From the NCBI RefSeq assembly GCF_910592395.1, contig NC_088313.1, positions 7,752,501-7,816,500 on the forward strand: a stretch of DNA of 64,000 nucleotides, read 5' to 3'. Numbering within the stretch: the first letter of the stretch is position 1; each line of letters begins with the position of its first letter. Source of the stretch: Lineus longissimus. Lineage: Eukaryota; Nemertea; Pilidiophora; Heteronemertea; Lineidae. Below the pieces are notes generated by a model, which did not search any database, was not told the origin of the DNA, and was given only the letters and a program-made list of their open reading frames with translations. Made by a program: the position numbers and the translations under genes. This document shows, piece by piece, positions 49,301 to 58,277 of this stretch.

Positions 49301-52139
49301 GCGCTGCGAACGGGGGCGCGGCCAACTGATTGGGTACTAAGGAGAAAGTCTTCACTCCAATATGCAAAGACAAATAACTCTGTCAGACTAGCTTTTAAAT
49401 GGGCTACAAAGGGACACAATGTCCTCTCTAAAACGCTGATATGAAAAACATTGCACGTGGCCACGATTTTGATACTACAATGCCTTGACATTGGGCGTGG
49501 TAGATAGGTACATGTGTCTTAACCTTTTACAAGACGTCCGCTGTCGTTGGACACAGTTTTACAGCACTGATCTAATTATTTTGGGCAAATTACGCCACTT
49601 AATGTTGCTATACATATTCATCTTGACATACCTCTGTTTTAGGCTACTCTTTTCTGAACAATTAGCCTTAAATTTGACTTCTTCTACATCGGCAAAAACC
49701 GCAAGGTTTTGTACCGGGAAAACACAATGGCGGAAAGCACACGGGCTAATATAGGTGGCGCTGACGTCAACAATAATTAAAGGCAATATGTCGCGATTTG
49801 GCTCTCCAACATTATTTTATGTTTATGTGCATTCTCAAAAAGATTCAAAACCCAAGCAACTCAAGGAGTACCTAGTAGTTATTCAGTACGAACTCCAATA
49901 TATTCCAAGAAAGGGACATGATACTCACCTGTCTCATGTATAAGGTACAAGTGAAGTGCTCGGTCGGAGGCAAGCCGTTAGGATGATCTGTATCTGTATA
50001 TGCGGACTGAAAGAGAAGAATCAACCCTGAGATTAACTGAAGGACCAATGACATCAATTAACAGATTATTGCAAAGGTTCTGGCTAACCAGTTGCAGTTT
50101 CCTTCATTGAAAATAACCTAGATATATGAAGAAAGTGTAGAAAATTCTTTACATTACCAATCTCAAGCCTTTTAGCAATACCTGATAAAAACATGATATT
50201 ATTATTAACAGGAAAGACACATACACGTATAACCTACTCACCCCACATTTGCACCTTCTATCTGGTATCTCTGGGATTAAATCTAGACCTTCGAAACAAC
50301 CTGTTGTTGTGTTGCGGTGAAACCTCTCACTTCCGTCATGGACTGCTGTGCGTGCTCGTGTGTTCCTGAGAGTGAAAACAGAATTTACGAAAGATAAAAT
50401 GCAAATTCAGAACAAAGATAACATTCAAGGCTTTTTAATCAAATAAGATGGCCTACTGGGGATGCGATTGATTTGAAGGTACGTGTACATGTATAATGGT
50501 ATATCTTAACCTGAATTCATGCAATGTTGCAAATGCAATGAATTTGTTATTGTCATTTAATTTTGAAAAGTGATGAGGCAAGTCAATTACTAGTGTGATT
50601 CATTTAGATAGTTGATATCAAAATAACAATTACCTTATCGCATTGATATCTTTTTCTTCCACAGAAGGCTTGTGCACACTGTATCCTCCAAAGTCCCACT
50701 TTCCAGTGATCTTATTGAAATTGGCAGGCTTTGATGGCTTATCAGGCTGAAATCAAATTATGAATTTTGTTATAACAGGCAACTAATTGAAATTAGAAGA
50801 GAGCAGACTTTGGAATTTGAGGAGAACTGACTATTGTAGTATGTATGCCACTGACTCAGTGAGTGAATGAGTAGTATACATACTACATGTTCATAAACTG
50901 GTGGATTTCCAGCTGGCTCATTAATCACATCTGCTTCTTCTTCCTCTTCAAAACTTGGGGCGTTTTGAGGGGCCGAGACCTCCTGGTTGGCATTCATAGT
51001 AGCAAGATGTTCACATAAGGTTGAGGCTTCCTCCAGCTCCATTAGCCTTTTCACTGATCTTTTGTGTTTGGAGGAAGCCTGACAAGCACCATTGTACAAA
51101 AAACCATTATTCCTGTTGAGGATACATTGATAATTGAACATGAATAGTGTGATCTTACAGAGTATTTAGTTGTGCCAAATATGGGGGCACTGAGGCGGAC
51201 GACAGGATCATTGAGGTGTTTTTTACATTCATTTATACGAGCTTGGATAGCAGAAGAGACAGTAGAAGAAGAATCAGTGCCAGCACTGTCTTCGAGTACT
51301 AAATTAAGGTGAGGCTTTATCTCCTCTTTAACAAAACGACAATGCATACAAAGGAGGCCATCGGGGATTATATCATTATCGTGATCCAGGTTAGCAATTG
51401 TAGCAATGATTCTATATATATCACAAGAGCAGCGAACAATGTCATCTTCAACAGTAACGGAACAGAAAGAATTAGGAACAATTTCACCATCTTCACCATA
51501 CTCATTCAAAATAAAACAGTCCTCTTCGGGAGAATGATATCGCCAAAATATAGTACCGAGTTCTACAAGTTTTAATTTAAAGTTCAAATATGGATGGAAA
51601 TTCAAAATGGCAGTAGTAGGTGCACAAACAGCAAGTTGGTGTTGAAGTGTCTGTTGTGTTATTTTTACAATACGTTGGGTAATCTTCCTGGTTTTCTTTG
51701 GTGGGACAATGTCAGGGAAATATAACTCTTCGTTTGGTACAGGTAATTGACTAGATACAGGGTGGAAAAAAATTTTAAGAGTTGAGTTTCTCATGATGGC
51801 TTGATCTTTCATTTCAAAATATATATAACGATTTCGTGGGGATGATGGCAGCTGTAGTGGGACGGTAGTTTCTTCAGTAATAATAGTGGATGGAACATAT
51901 GATAAGTAGCGGAGGTAGCCGATTCTGAATGTTGATTTGCCAAGGATGGATGGATTTCGAGATGTTGGGTATGGTAGACTGTGATCATTTGATATAAGAC
52001 ATAGGACATCCAGTTCATGTTGGAGGGAGAGAGGTCGTGGCATGTCATCCATATCCTCAATGCGGGTGATCCTGTGACGTGGCTGGCCATCGAGGCGGAA
52101 AGATTGTAGCTCTTCTTCTAGTTGCACTTGGGTTGTCAT
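28344..52139 (-). CDS. SWIM/KDZ-type transposase-like protein, 6 exons, one frameshift
   Basis: Exons (minus): E1 52139-51159, E2 51078-50884 (or 50887), E3 50746-50634, E4 50365-50242, E5 50006-49929, E6 29785-28344. All junctions are GT-AG and keep phase (E3/E4 split a codon, the others phase 0), giving about 975 residues. E1 ends with CSC...CMHC, a SWIM-like CxC/CxH zinc motif. E4 contains SERFHRNTTTGC. E6 carries ACDEVGWDF, FMNKSTFVSW, SNHKRFDRVFLPY, FYDFACSLSEYSLNREP, WHDVFHG and NTEICEQFNSFL, a pattern I associate with the KDZ (Kyakuja-Dileera-Zisupton) and HMGXB3-like RNase H-fold family. E6 has a 1-base frame break in a run of seven A (about 29518-29524). The block with the first catalytic Asp seems missing there. 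Intron 5 is 20.1 kb of transposons. It may be a host gene of transposon origin or a decayed transposon gene. Confidence 0.65.
30317..33073 (-). pseudogene. DDE-like transposase of an unassigned family, split by Helentron-like A3
   Basis: The N-terminal half runs from Met 33073 to the junction at 32428 (SLSIIRTDYMGHAVRCKRRH, NSELLVNQGIANGYYSSG, EEVASYDE). The C-terminal half runs from 31237 to the stop at 30317 (IGTDARHGWRKNAKDTSVV, NIHCHDFNAAVNKLVKDRG, SDTWDAAKNM, DHYKNEHGSC, YIHARDTFFVESFNNVMNIF, WNENAGWRYR). Without the insertion the two halves join in frame, about 525 residues. Acidic residues in TDARHG, HCHDFN and VESFNN are candidates for a DDE/D site. I recognise this as a multi-copy invertebrate family of transposase-like proteins but cannot assign a superfamily. 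It diverges from the P2RX7_C gene 268 bp away. Confidence 0.6.
31242..32427 (-). mobile_element. Helentron-like (HINE-type) element A3
   Basis: 1186 bp, the longest (TCG)n tract of the family in this window (about 31300-31377), the same hairpin at its 3' end (31247-31272) and the same 5' end at 32427. Monomer marks GGCACGTTT lie about 300 bp apart (about 31404, 31704, 32006). It splits a transposase coding sequence and is co-oriented with it. Confidence 0.62.
33342..33944 (+). CDS. P2RX7_C-domain protein, 200 aa
   Basis: Single-exon frame from ATG 33342 to TAA 33944. Residues 1-85 are acidic and low in order (EEEEI, DNDDYFSID). Residues 90-200 resemble the intracellular C-terminal domain of the P2X7 receptor: Cys-rich start (CCHCFCRPC), CITNERYRQMWW, the NYRRFWTMMYHRQVW segment, then RRDIMPNCVIDLVRGWFP and YMGHKW. 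There is no channel part and no membrane segment. In P2X7 this domain is cytosolic and binds zinc. Small stand-alone versions are common in marine invertebrate genomes and their role is unknown. Its 5' end faces that of the transposase, so a shared two-way promoter and membership in the same mobile unit are likely but unproven. Confidence 0.7.
   Translation: MDTHDQSGTETGDSRPASLNGESENDNLEETKRVFAILVTPEEEEIIRGFMQFHGMDIDIAPAMPAPHEEQDTAPCDNDDYFSIDQDPNEAECCHCFCRPCITNERYRQMWWETDLHQPDELNSGRRKANYRRFWTMMYHRQVWDHPKYVEKKALELQRRPGKKRLVYHRRDIMPNCVIDLVRGWFPNPEKVPYMGHKWE
33945..34362. other. non-coding, 3' flank of the P2RX7_C gene
   Basis: Contains short repeats such as TCAAGGATTA (twice near 34050-34070). 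No inverted terminal repeat matching the left side of the transposase gene was found by eye. Confidence 0.5.
34570..36158 (+). CDS. HARBI1/ALP1-type transposase, 2 exons, 443 aa, intact
   Basis: Exon 1 is 34570-34809, ending CAG/GTATG; exon 2 is 35067-36158 after TTTTTATTGCAG. The junction is phase 0. Residues 1-80 are Arg/Met/Leu-rich and helical. The helix-turn-helix-like region follows (VEDRVALTLWKLATPGEF, FGLGRSTICTIV). Catalytic triad: Asp in GCIDGMHVPI, Asp in GRAHDARIL, Glu in MTIENTFGRLKGRW; GDPAYPL is the conserved block between. Such nucleases cut and rejoin the transposon ends and need the Myb-like partner for nuclear import and DNA binding. No stop or frameshift seen. Confidence 0.93.
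36479..38471 (-). CDS. Harbinger-2 Myb/SANT-like protein, 4 exons, 393 aa, intact
   Basis: Exons (minus): 38471-37868, 37533-37405, 37096-36857, 36687-36479. All introns are GT-AG and every junction is phase 1. Residues about 5-90 form a trihelix/SANT-type domain (VWAHAEVDELISIWLEED, AEQCRTKMKALRTDYYRD). Then come an acidic and Pro-rich stretch, a basic segment (KTKRKRK) suited to nuclear localisation, a Met/Glu/Arg-rich coiled coil (ERQVAMEREMRANEF), and a Pro/Met/Gln-rich tail. It pairs with the transposase gene of the same element. Confidence 0.85.
38806..39161. other. gap between Harbinger-2 and BEL-2, no gene seen
   Basis: About 350 bp of KDZ-gene intron with no exon, repeat or frame that I can support. 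Confidence 0.5.
39162..40168 (-). repeat. 3' LTR of BEL-2
   Basis: 1007-bp terminal repeat with TG...CA ends, matched by 46291-46823 plus 49337-49811. Confidence 0.9.
40943..46227 (-). pseudogene. BEL-2 gag-pol, one stop and one frameshift
   Basis: The first frame (46227-43021) has a Pro-rich start with an 18-residue unit (core RRSKPSALPPQPTPEPE) present twice, the capsid-like region (HLPKVEPEVFKGD, YPLWNSSFETMI), three zinc knuckles (CAVCSNPHGVATC, CYGCLRFGHRRATC, CEVCSKLHPTVLH), a protease region with LLDPQSDTCFV instead of the usual D-S/T-G, and RT with FHxKK-type blocks and YADD. It stops at 43021 inside RNase H (HHFSDASLVGYG). A single-base deletion near 42885 shifts the frame. The second frame (42865-40943) holds the rest of RNase H, the integrase finger (CVICRKLR), the core (VDYFGPF, SDQGMNF, GVWERM) and the C-terminal part. 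Confidence 0.92.
46824..49332. mobile_element. unclassified DNA transposon, 2509 bp, 4-bp target duplication
   Basis: Ends CAGTCAGTTGGCCGCGCCCC (46824) and, inward from 49332, CAATCAGTTGGCCGCGCCCC: over 20 bp with one mismatch. The flanks are GGTA at 46820-46823 and 49333-49336; the other LTR shows the empty site (GGTG there). A 2-bp TA duplication with slightly longer ends cannot be fully excluded. No transposase domain is recognisable; the only sizeable frame is 48159-48479. I cannot place it in a superfamily. Confidence 0.8.
48159..48479 (+). CDS. unrecognised 106-aa frame inside the 2.5-kb DNA element
   Basis: Open from ATG 48159 to TGA 48479, with LVGPGVLDREDPHCNVYMI, KVPKHRQLKLPNKQKIYHYE and VVVDISVTW. 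Upstream bases (about 48010-48150) are also partly open. It might be an exon of the element's own protein or a captured fragment. No motif recognised. Confidence 0.3.
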   Translation: MPIIEPCHLVGPGVLDREDPHCNVYMISFPELWQPFTGKSGKKVPKHRQLKLPNKQKIYHYEKVYFHRGYTEKFLKNQPDCPTVVVDISVTWIFSEVKHHGSCFSV

Positions 52140-52571
52140 GTCAACACCGAAATAATGGACATAGTTGTAAAACAATGCAGGGAACAATAAGACTTTAAAA
52201 CATGTTAAAAAAAGGAATACTATACCTACTTTTCAATCACTACTTTCAATATTGCTGTCTTCATGTGAGATAAATAAAGTGGAATGGATGTTGCAATGAA
52301 AAGTGTCTTCGCCAAACTCTGATGAAATGGAATAAAATTAACACTGAAGATGCTGAATAAAAGTATAAAAGCAGAATATTCAATAGAAAATGTACAAAAA
52401 TGAACGAAACTGTTAAAGGAAACACATGAGGTAATGAGATGCACAATTAGTATTACACATGCATGTACTTAGGAGAAAGATTAATTCATTCATATCAGTT
52501 ACAAAGCAGGCAACAACTTTCCTTATTTGCTAAAAGTAATTACAAGCCCCAAATCACATGTCACACATTCT

Positions 52572-55227
52572 CTACTGTACTAGTAATGCCAAGTATGTGT
52601 CTTCTGCTCTGTCGTCTGAACTTTTTGCCTGTGAGCGACTTTCGATCTTTAGAGCGTAATAAACGCCTTGGGAGACATTGGCATATGCCCCAATCTCAAG
52701 CAAATCCTTCTCCAACTCGATGAGGGATGTGCGATTCTGGCCTACAACACCATTATCGAATAAGACCTCCTCCATTCCATACACAAGGTCTGTTGCCCTT
52801 CCAATCCGGTCCAGAATTCCAGGGTAGGCTAAATAAAAGGAATTTACCAAAATGTAATATATTTATATATCAAACAAGCCAGGTCAGCTCTTATAATAAA
52901 CCAGGATACATGAAAGATTTCAACTTTTGTTTGACCGAAACCAGTTAAACTGACAAGTTCACTCTTCTCCATTAATAAGTATGCTCATTTACCATCATAT
53001 TTTTTCTTAGATTGCCACAACTGGTAGGAATGTTTGAGATCACAGCAACATTACATTGGCAAATGTCACTGAGTATGAATTCTTGTTGAATATAGCTTTG
53101 AAGGATGCACACTGCCTTCACTAAGTCAGTCAGACCTCTTCTTCCTGTTTTGGCATTAGTGCAAACTGTAATTTGCTGTAAGTTGACTTACATTGTGGTC
53201 CCAATATGATACAATAAAATAAAATACTAGCTGATACTTTGATTCAGTGGTATTTATTAAATAAAAGTTGATCAGCCTTCATTGTAATTGAACAGCCACG
53301 GTGCTAGCATCAGGCACCAGAATATTTGAAAGCAAGAACGTATCTCCGCGACATGGCTCCACTCCCTTACTAAATCAATAACGAAAGTCCAAGTAAATAA
53401 TGTCTTAGCTCTAATCTAACTTAGGTATTGGGAGGGTTGACTTGAACTTTAAAGAGAGCATATTAAAACAAACTTAAAGGCCTGGGACCAGGTAAATCTG
53501 GGACAGTAGGTCAGTAATGCTAAAATGCATTGCAAATGACTTCTCAGCGGTGGTACCAGATGGCCCCATGACTTTAAAACTCGAAATAGTCCATGGTAGT
53601 CACTGTCTGTTTCAAGATTGTCCAGCATTATAACATTCACTAAAAGTCAACTTATATAATGCACTTCACTTAAAGCGAACTGGAACTGCCGAGCGATTTA
53701 TTCAACTTTTCGACTTTCACCGCCCGAGAAAGTCGAGTTCAGATTTGTAGCTCCGCCCCCAGTGCCCGAGCATGCGCAGTTCAATTTGTTATTATTGAGA
53801 ATCATGTGAGAATCACGTGAGTAATGCGATCTTTCATTCATGAATTTTCGTAGTAAATTCCATAGTAGTGACGTCACTGAATGATTGACAGCTAGGCGCC
53901 ATGTTTCATTCATGCCTCGCTCTGATCACCCGATACGCGGGGAATGAAAACGAGGTCATACGAACTGGCTTGGCGGTTCCAGTTCGCTTTAAACCCAATT
54001 TTTTTTCTTTCAAAAATACTAAGTGGGGAAACAAATGAGCGAGAACAGCGATCCGCCTGCATCCTTGCTAATTTGTTTGTTTAGAATAATAATAAATAAA
54101 AGCAGGATAGAGATTAGGGACTTTTTACAGATTAGTTAGAACAGCGATCCGCCTACATTCTTACTAATCTGCATCATGTTAAGGACAGAACATAGTCCTG
54201 ACACCGAGGGGGTGGGTTCTAGCATAGTGGCCTTTGCTGTTCTACAACTGGCATTTTCTAGATATCTGTTGGTTTTGCCTCAAGAAGACAGTGTTTCTGG
54301 CCCGACGTGGTGTTGTTGTTGTTTGCTGCTCCTTAGCTCGTATAGGTTCCAGTTCCTCCATGATTCCAATTCCATCAACGATCATAACGTCAGGAGTATT
54401 GTAGCGCTTCACAAACACAAAATTGTGATCGGAACATACACCAGCCAGTGCCTACACAGCTTTGCACCTCAGGTGACTTGTCTTTAGAATGACGGTGTAC
54501 AGTTCTGTTTGTTCATTCGATCCTGCTTGACCAATCTCCCACCATTATGCTTGATTCCAATGCGTTCTTACAGCTTTGCACTCCCTCTCTGCTCAGCCTC
54601 TCAATGTTGTGTTGCCATCCTTTATCCTCAAATCTTAGCTGAACAGGAGCTCAGCTGGGCTTTTTCCAGTTGATGGGTATGGGTTTGCTGGATAGGCTGC
54701 GATGTGCTTGGTGGCAATTAAAATAAACAACAAACATGCAATAAAACAAACAAACAACAAATAAATGACAGTAGTATGTACATGTATATACAGCATACAC
54801 GATCAAGAACTAAGTAAATTACTAATCATGCAAATATATTCTAGGGAATAAAATCAGTTTTAGTAAATACCTTCAGCTGGCGGACGGACAGCATATTCAT
54901 GCCTCTGGAGCGGCGCTGTGCCAAGCTCCGGCCGGCTCGACGAGGGAGCAGCTACAAACTGAAATAGATAGAAGATAAATGAAGAGTACGGCCTGTACAT
55001 GTACATGAACTAGAAATTGGTGGTTTTATCTATCCTGCATAGTTCATTGAAGTTTACATTGTAAAATATATTGGTTGGCTGAGAGTGTGAACTAAAAACT
55101 TACGGTATGTGTGATCGTCACACATAACATGTTTGACTCATGTGTTTGACTTAAAGTTACCAAAACAAAACTTTGCTCTTCATGAAATAAATTGACTTGC
55201 CTGCACTGGATCCCTTGAAGAACGCAT
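52572..55227 (-). CDS. small unrecognised protein, 3 exons, 123 aa
   Basis: Exons (minus): 55227-55201 (nine codons from ATG), 54958-54871, 52828-52572. The first intron has a GC donor (CAG/GCAAGT); the second is GT-AG with phase 1. The joined frame is open and ends at 52572. The last exon is helical and acidic (GMEEVLFDNGVVGQNRTSL, IELEKDLLEIGAYANVSQ, YYALKIESRSQAKS). No known domain seen. It lies head-to-tail between the HIRAN-like gene and the KDZ-like gene, 433 bp upstream of the latter. Its second intron contains the MITE at 53674. The exon chain is inferred from splice signals and phase only. Confidence 0.5.
53674..53988. mobile_element. MITE, 315 bp, TTAA target
   Basis: Ends AGCGAACTGGAACTGCCGAG (53674) and, inward from 53988, AGCGAACTGGAACCGCCAAG, flanked by TTAA at 53670-53673 and 53989-53992. 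No coding capacity. The TTAA site with AG-starting ends fits Kolobok-type elements; piggyBac-type is the alternative. Confidence 0.8.
54043..54172 (+). repeat. imperfect direct repeat, about 97 bp apart
   Basis: GAACAGCGATCCGCCTGCAT at 54043 recurs at 54139 with one change, followed by similar CTTRCTAAT sequence. Confidence 0.7.
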
Positions 55228-56717
55228 CCTTAATTAATAATCAATATGAGATCTGAAATATAAAAAACGAATTATCATAAATTTCACATTTTATGTTTGT
55301 ATTTGGGAAACTACCTGAGCAGCCATCCGCATAAATCATTGGTCTCCTAATGGAACTGTAACTAACATACATAGCAGTATACAGTGCGGCTGAATCAGTA
55401 GTAGCAAAGATGAGCCTCGAGAACACAAATTTATCTGGTGTTGTTTGCGTTCACTCCGCACTGGGTGTCCCAAGTAATGAGAGTATTCTTCCTGCAAGAA
55501 GGGATGAGCATAATTGTTCGGAACTACGTGTATGCACCAATTGGCGATTTCAGCAAAGTGAGAGGAGGAGTCAATCGCAAGCCACCGTCAACTTGGGTGG
55601 GGGTATTTAAATTGCCCAACCATTAGCACCAGGTACAAAGAATGTCGGTTCGCTGCTTATTTCCTAGGCAGGGCATAACTCGTCATTGCACCTTCACTAT
55701 GGTGAATTAGCAGCAGCGCCATACGAAACGACTTATAGATAGGCCTAGGCCCCTACCACCAGATCACACCCCCATGTCTACATTTAGGGATACCTTGATC
55801 GAGAAACTTAATTCCCCTTAACACGCCCCGAATGCACAGGCTATGTAGGCAGGCCTAGAGAGTGAACTGGCCAAACCTATGCATGAGAGGCCTGCATCAG
55901 TAGGCCCTACATGTATCATAATATTAGAGATCACCATGCATGTATCAGTGTACCTGTGTACTGTAGGGCCTATGTCAATATCAATATGATGAACAAAAGT
56001 ACCCAAGTTACAAGTCTGGGGTTACAAACAAGGGCAAATTTTTGACAACGATTGATTTGTTTTCGGGTTTGGGGATTTGATAGTTTTTGAGGATCGGGGA
56101 TTCTACAATAATCTGCTCTTTACCGTATTGTATGCACAATACATGCAATATCTTGATCAACAAAATCAAAAACGGCGCGAAAGCAAAAGGAAATTGTAAC
56201 CAGTGCCTTTGCCTACATATAGAGGCTGACATCTTGGATTATACAGAGAATGGCTCTGATTGGCTGCTTCTGCACGCGGCCCAAACTCATTTGTAAAACG
56301 CACTGTGGTGGCATCTAACGTTATGCGGCATCGCCGTGGTGGTTCCATTTTCCAGGCTGGACGATAATTTCTACCAGCCAAGAACCGGCCATCAGTCCGT
56401 CAGCGATTCCATAGACTCGAAGTCGGCCTTCCTCCTGTTCCAGAGGACCAGCAAATCAGATTGCAAGATTTAGAATAAATGGATAGAGGCAAACTTGGGC
56501 ACCACACTATCCTCCTGGCTCCCATTCTAACTGGGTATGGGGGCAAATGTATCATGGACAATACTAATTGGGAAAAACGGCAAAAAATGATAACGATGAA
56601 ATGATAATATTTGAAGGATGAAGTGATTATATTTGAACAATATACAAAATATTATTTGCATGACAGAAACACTTCTTAGGTGAATTCATTTGTCTAGTTT
56701 CAGTTACAAATACAAGT
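55228..56717. other. interval between the small gene and the HIRAN-like gene
   Basis: 1.5 kb with only short, unsupported open frames on both strands. No repeat with recognisable ends. Confidence 0.5.
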
Positions 56718-57888
56718 TCACAGAATAGCCCCGTACGAGTAACTAGTATCTGGGGCAGGCCACTTTCCTTTTTTAACAATTTTACAATATCCATTTAATA
56801 TACACTTGTTGGCAGCAGGGACATATTTGCGGATGACCTTGTCAATCTTGACCGACACAATCAAGTCATTTTCCATGCAGGTGGTCACTGCTCGAATCCG
56901 CTCCTTCGGAATGTATCCCGCAACCTTGAAAACATTGTTAATTTCGCACTTAACCATAATAGCATTTTTATCTTGTGGATTGTCCTCTTCCTTTTCAAGG
57001 ATGGTTGTGACAGTTTTTCCTCGACAATGTTTCAGAACATCCTGTCTTTCCTGAGAGTAACTGGCTCCCCTAATCCAGAGACTGACATCCCTGTACCCAT
57101 CGTCATCATCATCCCCTTCTGGCTGATCACAGTCACGATTATCAGAAAGTCTCATACCGTTCATTCCTAATTCATCCAATGAGGAAGATGAATCACCATC
57201 AGAATGAGACACCTTGGCATGATCACCGTCTCTCAACAAAACTGTCTCTCCTTTTACGGTACAATTGCATGGGACATCAAAAGACACAAGGGGAATCCGA
57301 ACTCGTCTGGTGTGTTACCGTTGTCTGCTGTTACAAATTGTCCGGGTGCACTGGGCAGTATATCAAAATCAACGATCAATACGGATTGACAGGAATCCTG
57401 AGTATCATCAATGACATCATCATCTTCAGGATCGGAGAACTGAAAATATAAAAGAAGTTCGAATCATGAGACAAGTATTACAATAATAATCGATATAGGC
57501 TACATCTCGTGCATGTTCATCGTGTCACATCGCATGCCTGTCATACGTACATCAAGCATAGGCCTAACTGCATCACATGTACATAACATGTACTGCATGA
57601 AGAAGTAGAACCTATTTTCGGACATGTACTACATGAAGTAGAACCTATTTTCGGACAAGAAATATAACACGTACAATCCCAGCAGACCGTTCATTTACAC
57701 TAATTAGCGGTTAAGACATCAGTAGGCCTCATCTATTATCGAAAATACTTTGATTTGATATCGTTACTCACCACAAAATCGCATGAAGAAGTGACTTTAA
57801 TAAGGGCTGGAGTCCACGACTTCCTCAAAGCATAAACTTTCTCCGAATCAACAAAGAGGAGAGAATTATGCACAAATATCCGAAACAT
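56718..57888 (-). pseudogene. HIRAN-like domain protein, 2 exons, one frameshift
   Basis: Exon 1 is 57888-57772 (39 codons from ATG, ending GTG/GTGAGT), exon 2 57439-56718 (acceptor TTTTCAG), phase 0. Exon 2 begins FSDPEDDDVIDDTQDS. Near 57290, in a run of four C on the minus strand, the coding sense moves by one base, and the remaining frame continues to 56718. Its last 100 residues fit a HIRAN-type fold: LWIRGASYSQERQ, VLKHCRGKTVTTILEKEEDN, PQDKNAIMVKCE, VAGYIPKERIRAV. HIRAN domains bind DNA ends or stalled-fork DNA in HLTF-like proteins; stand-alone versions are poorly known. The single break in a homopolymer could be a sequencing error. Confidence 0.55.
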
Positions 57889-58277
57889 GCCCACCTGTCA
57901 CTCGTATCTTGTAGGCAGGACAGCAAACGATCGGAATGTCTTGTACAAGCGGTACTAAACAATAATCTAAGAGGGTATTTGACTGTAGAAATTTGGATTG
58001 GTGCTCCGATGTGTACACACCGACGGCGGCCATGACTCTGATGACGTCAGTTGCAAAGCGCTAATATAACCCAAGAGCACTAGTCACGTGACCAGTTGTC
58101 CGATCCTCCTTGTAGTGTACCCAACATCTCTTTCATTTGGACAACAGTCATGGAATTCAGATCACAGGCATCCTCATCCTCGGCACCAGAGTCAGCAGAA
58201 ACATCAGCCTTTCGACGTTTGGAAAAAATCTCTTCACCCCAGTACTCAGCTGATTTCTTTTCATAACCTCAACTCCC

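Larger units (their letters stand above)
39162..49811 (-). mobile_element. BEL/Pao retrotransposon BEL-2, with a DNA transposon in one LTR
   Basis: LTRs 39162-40168 (1007 bp) and 46291-49811 (1008 bp plus a 2.5-kb insertion) start TGTGGCGGCG and end CTCTCCAACA. They differ at roughly 15 places. The flanks do not match (CACAC on the left, TTATT on the right), so no target duplication is visible. Interior on the minus strand: a 63-bp leader, gag-pol with one stop and one frameshift, and 774 bp of non-coding DNA (40169-40942) before the 3' LTR. It belongs to a different lineage from BEL-1. Confidence 0.9.
46291..49811 (-). repeat. 5' LTR of BEL-2, split by a 2.5-kb DNA transposon
   Basis: Parts 46291-46823 and 49337-49811 reproduce the other LTR. 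The interruption coincides with the inverted-repeat element described next. Confidence 0.9.

Noticed and set aside
55410-55626. Overlapping plus-strand frames
   Set aside because: Short, mutually overlapping, no motif or splice support.
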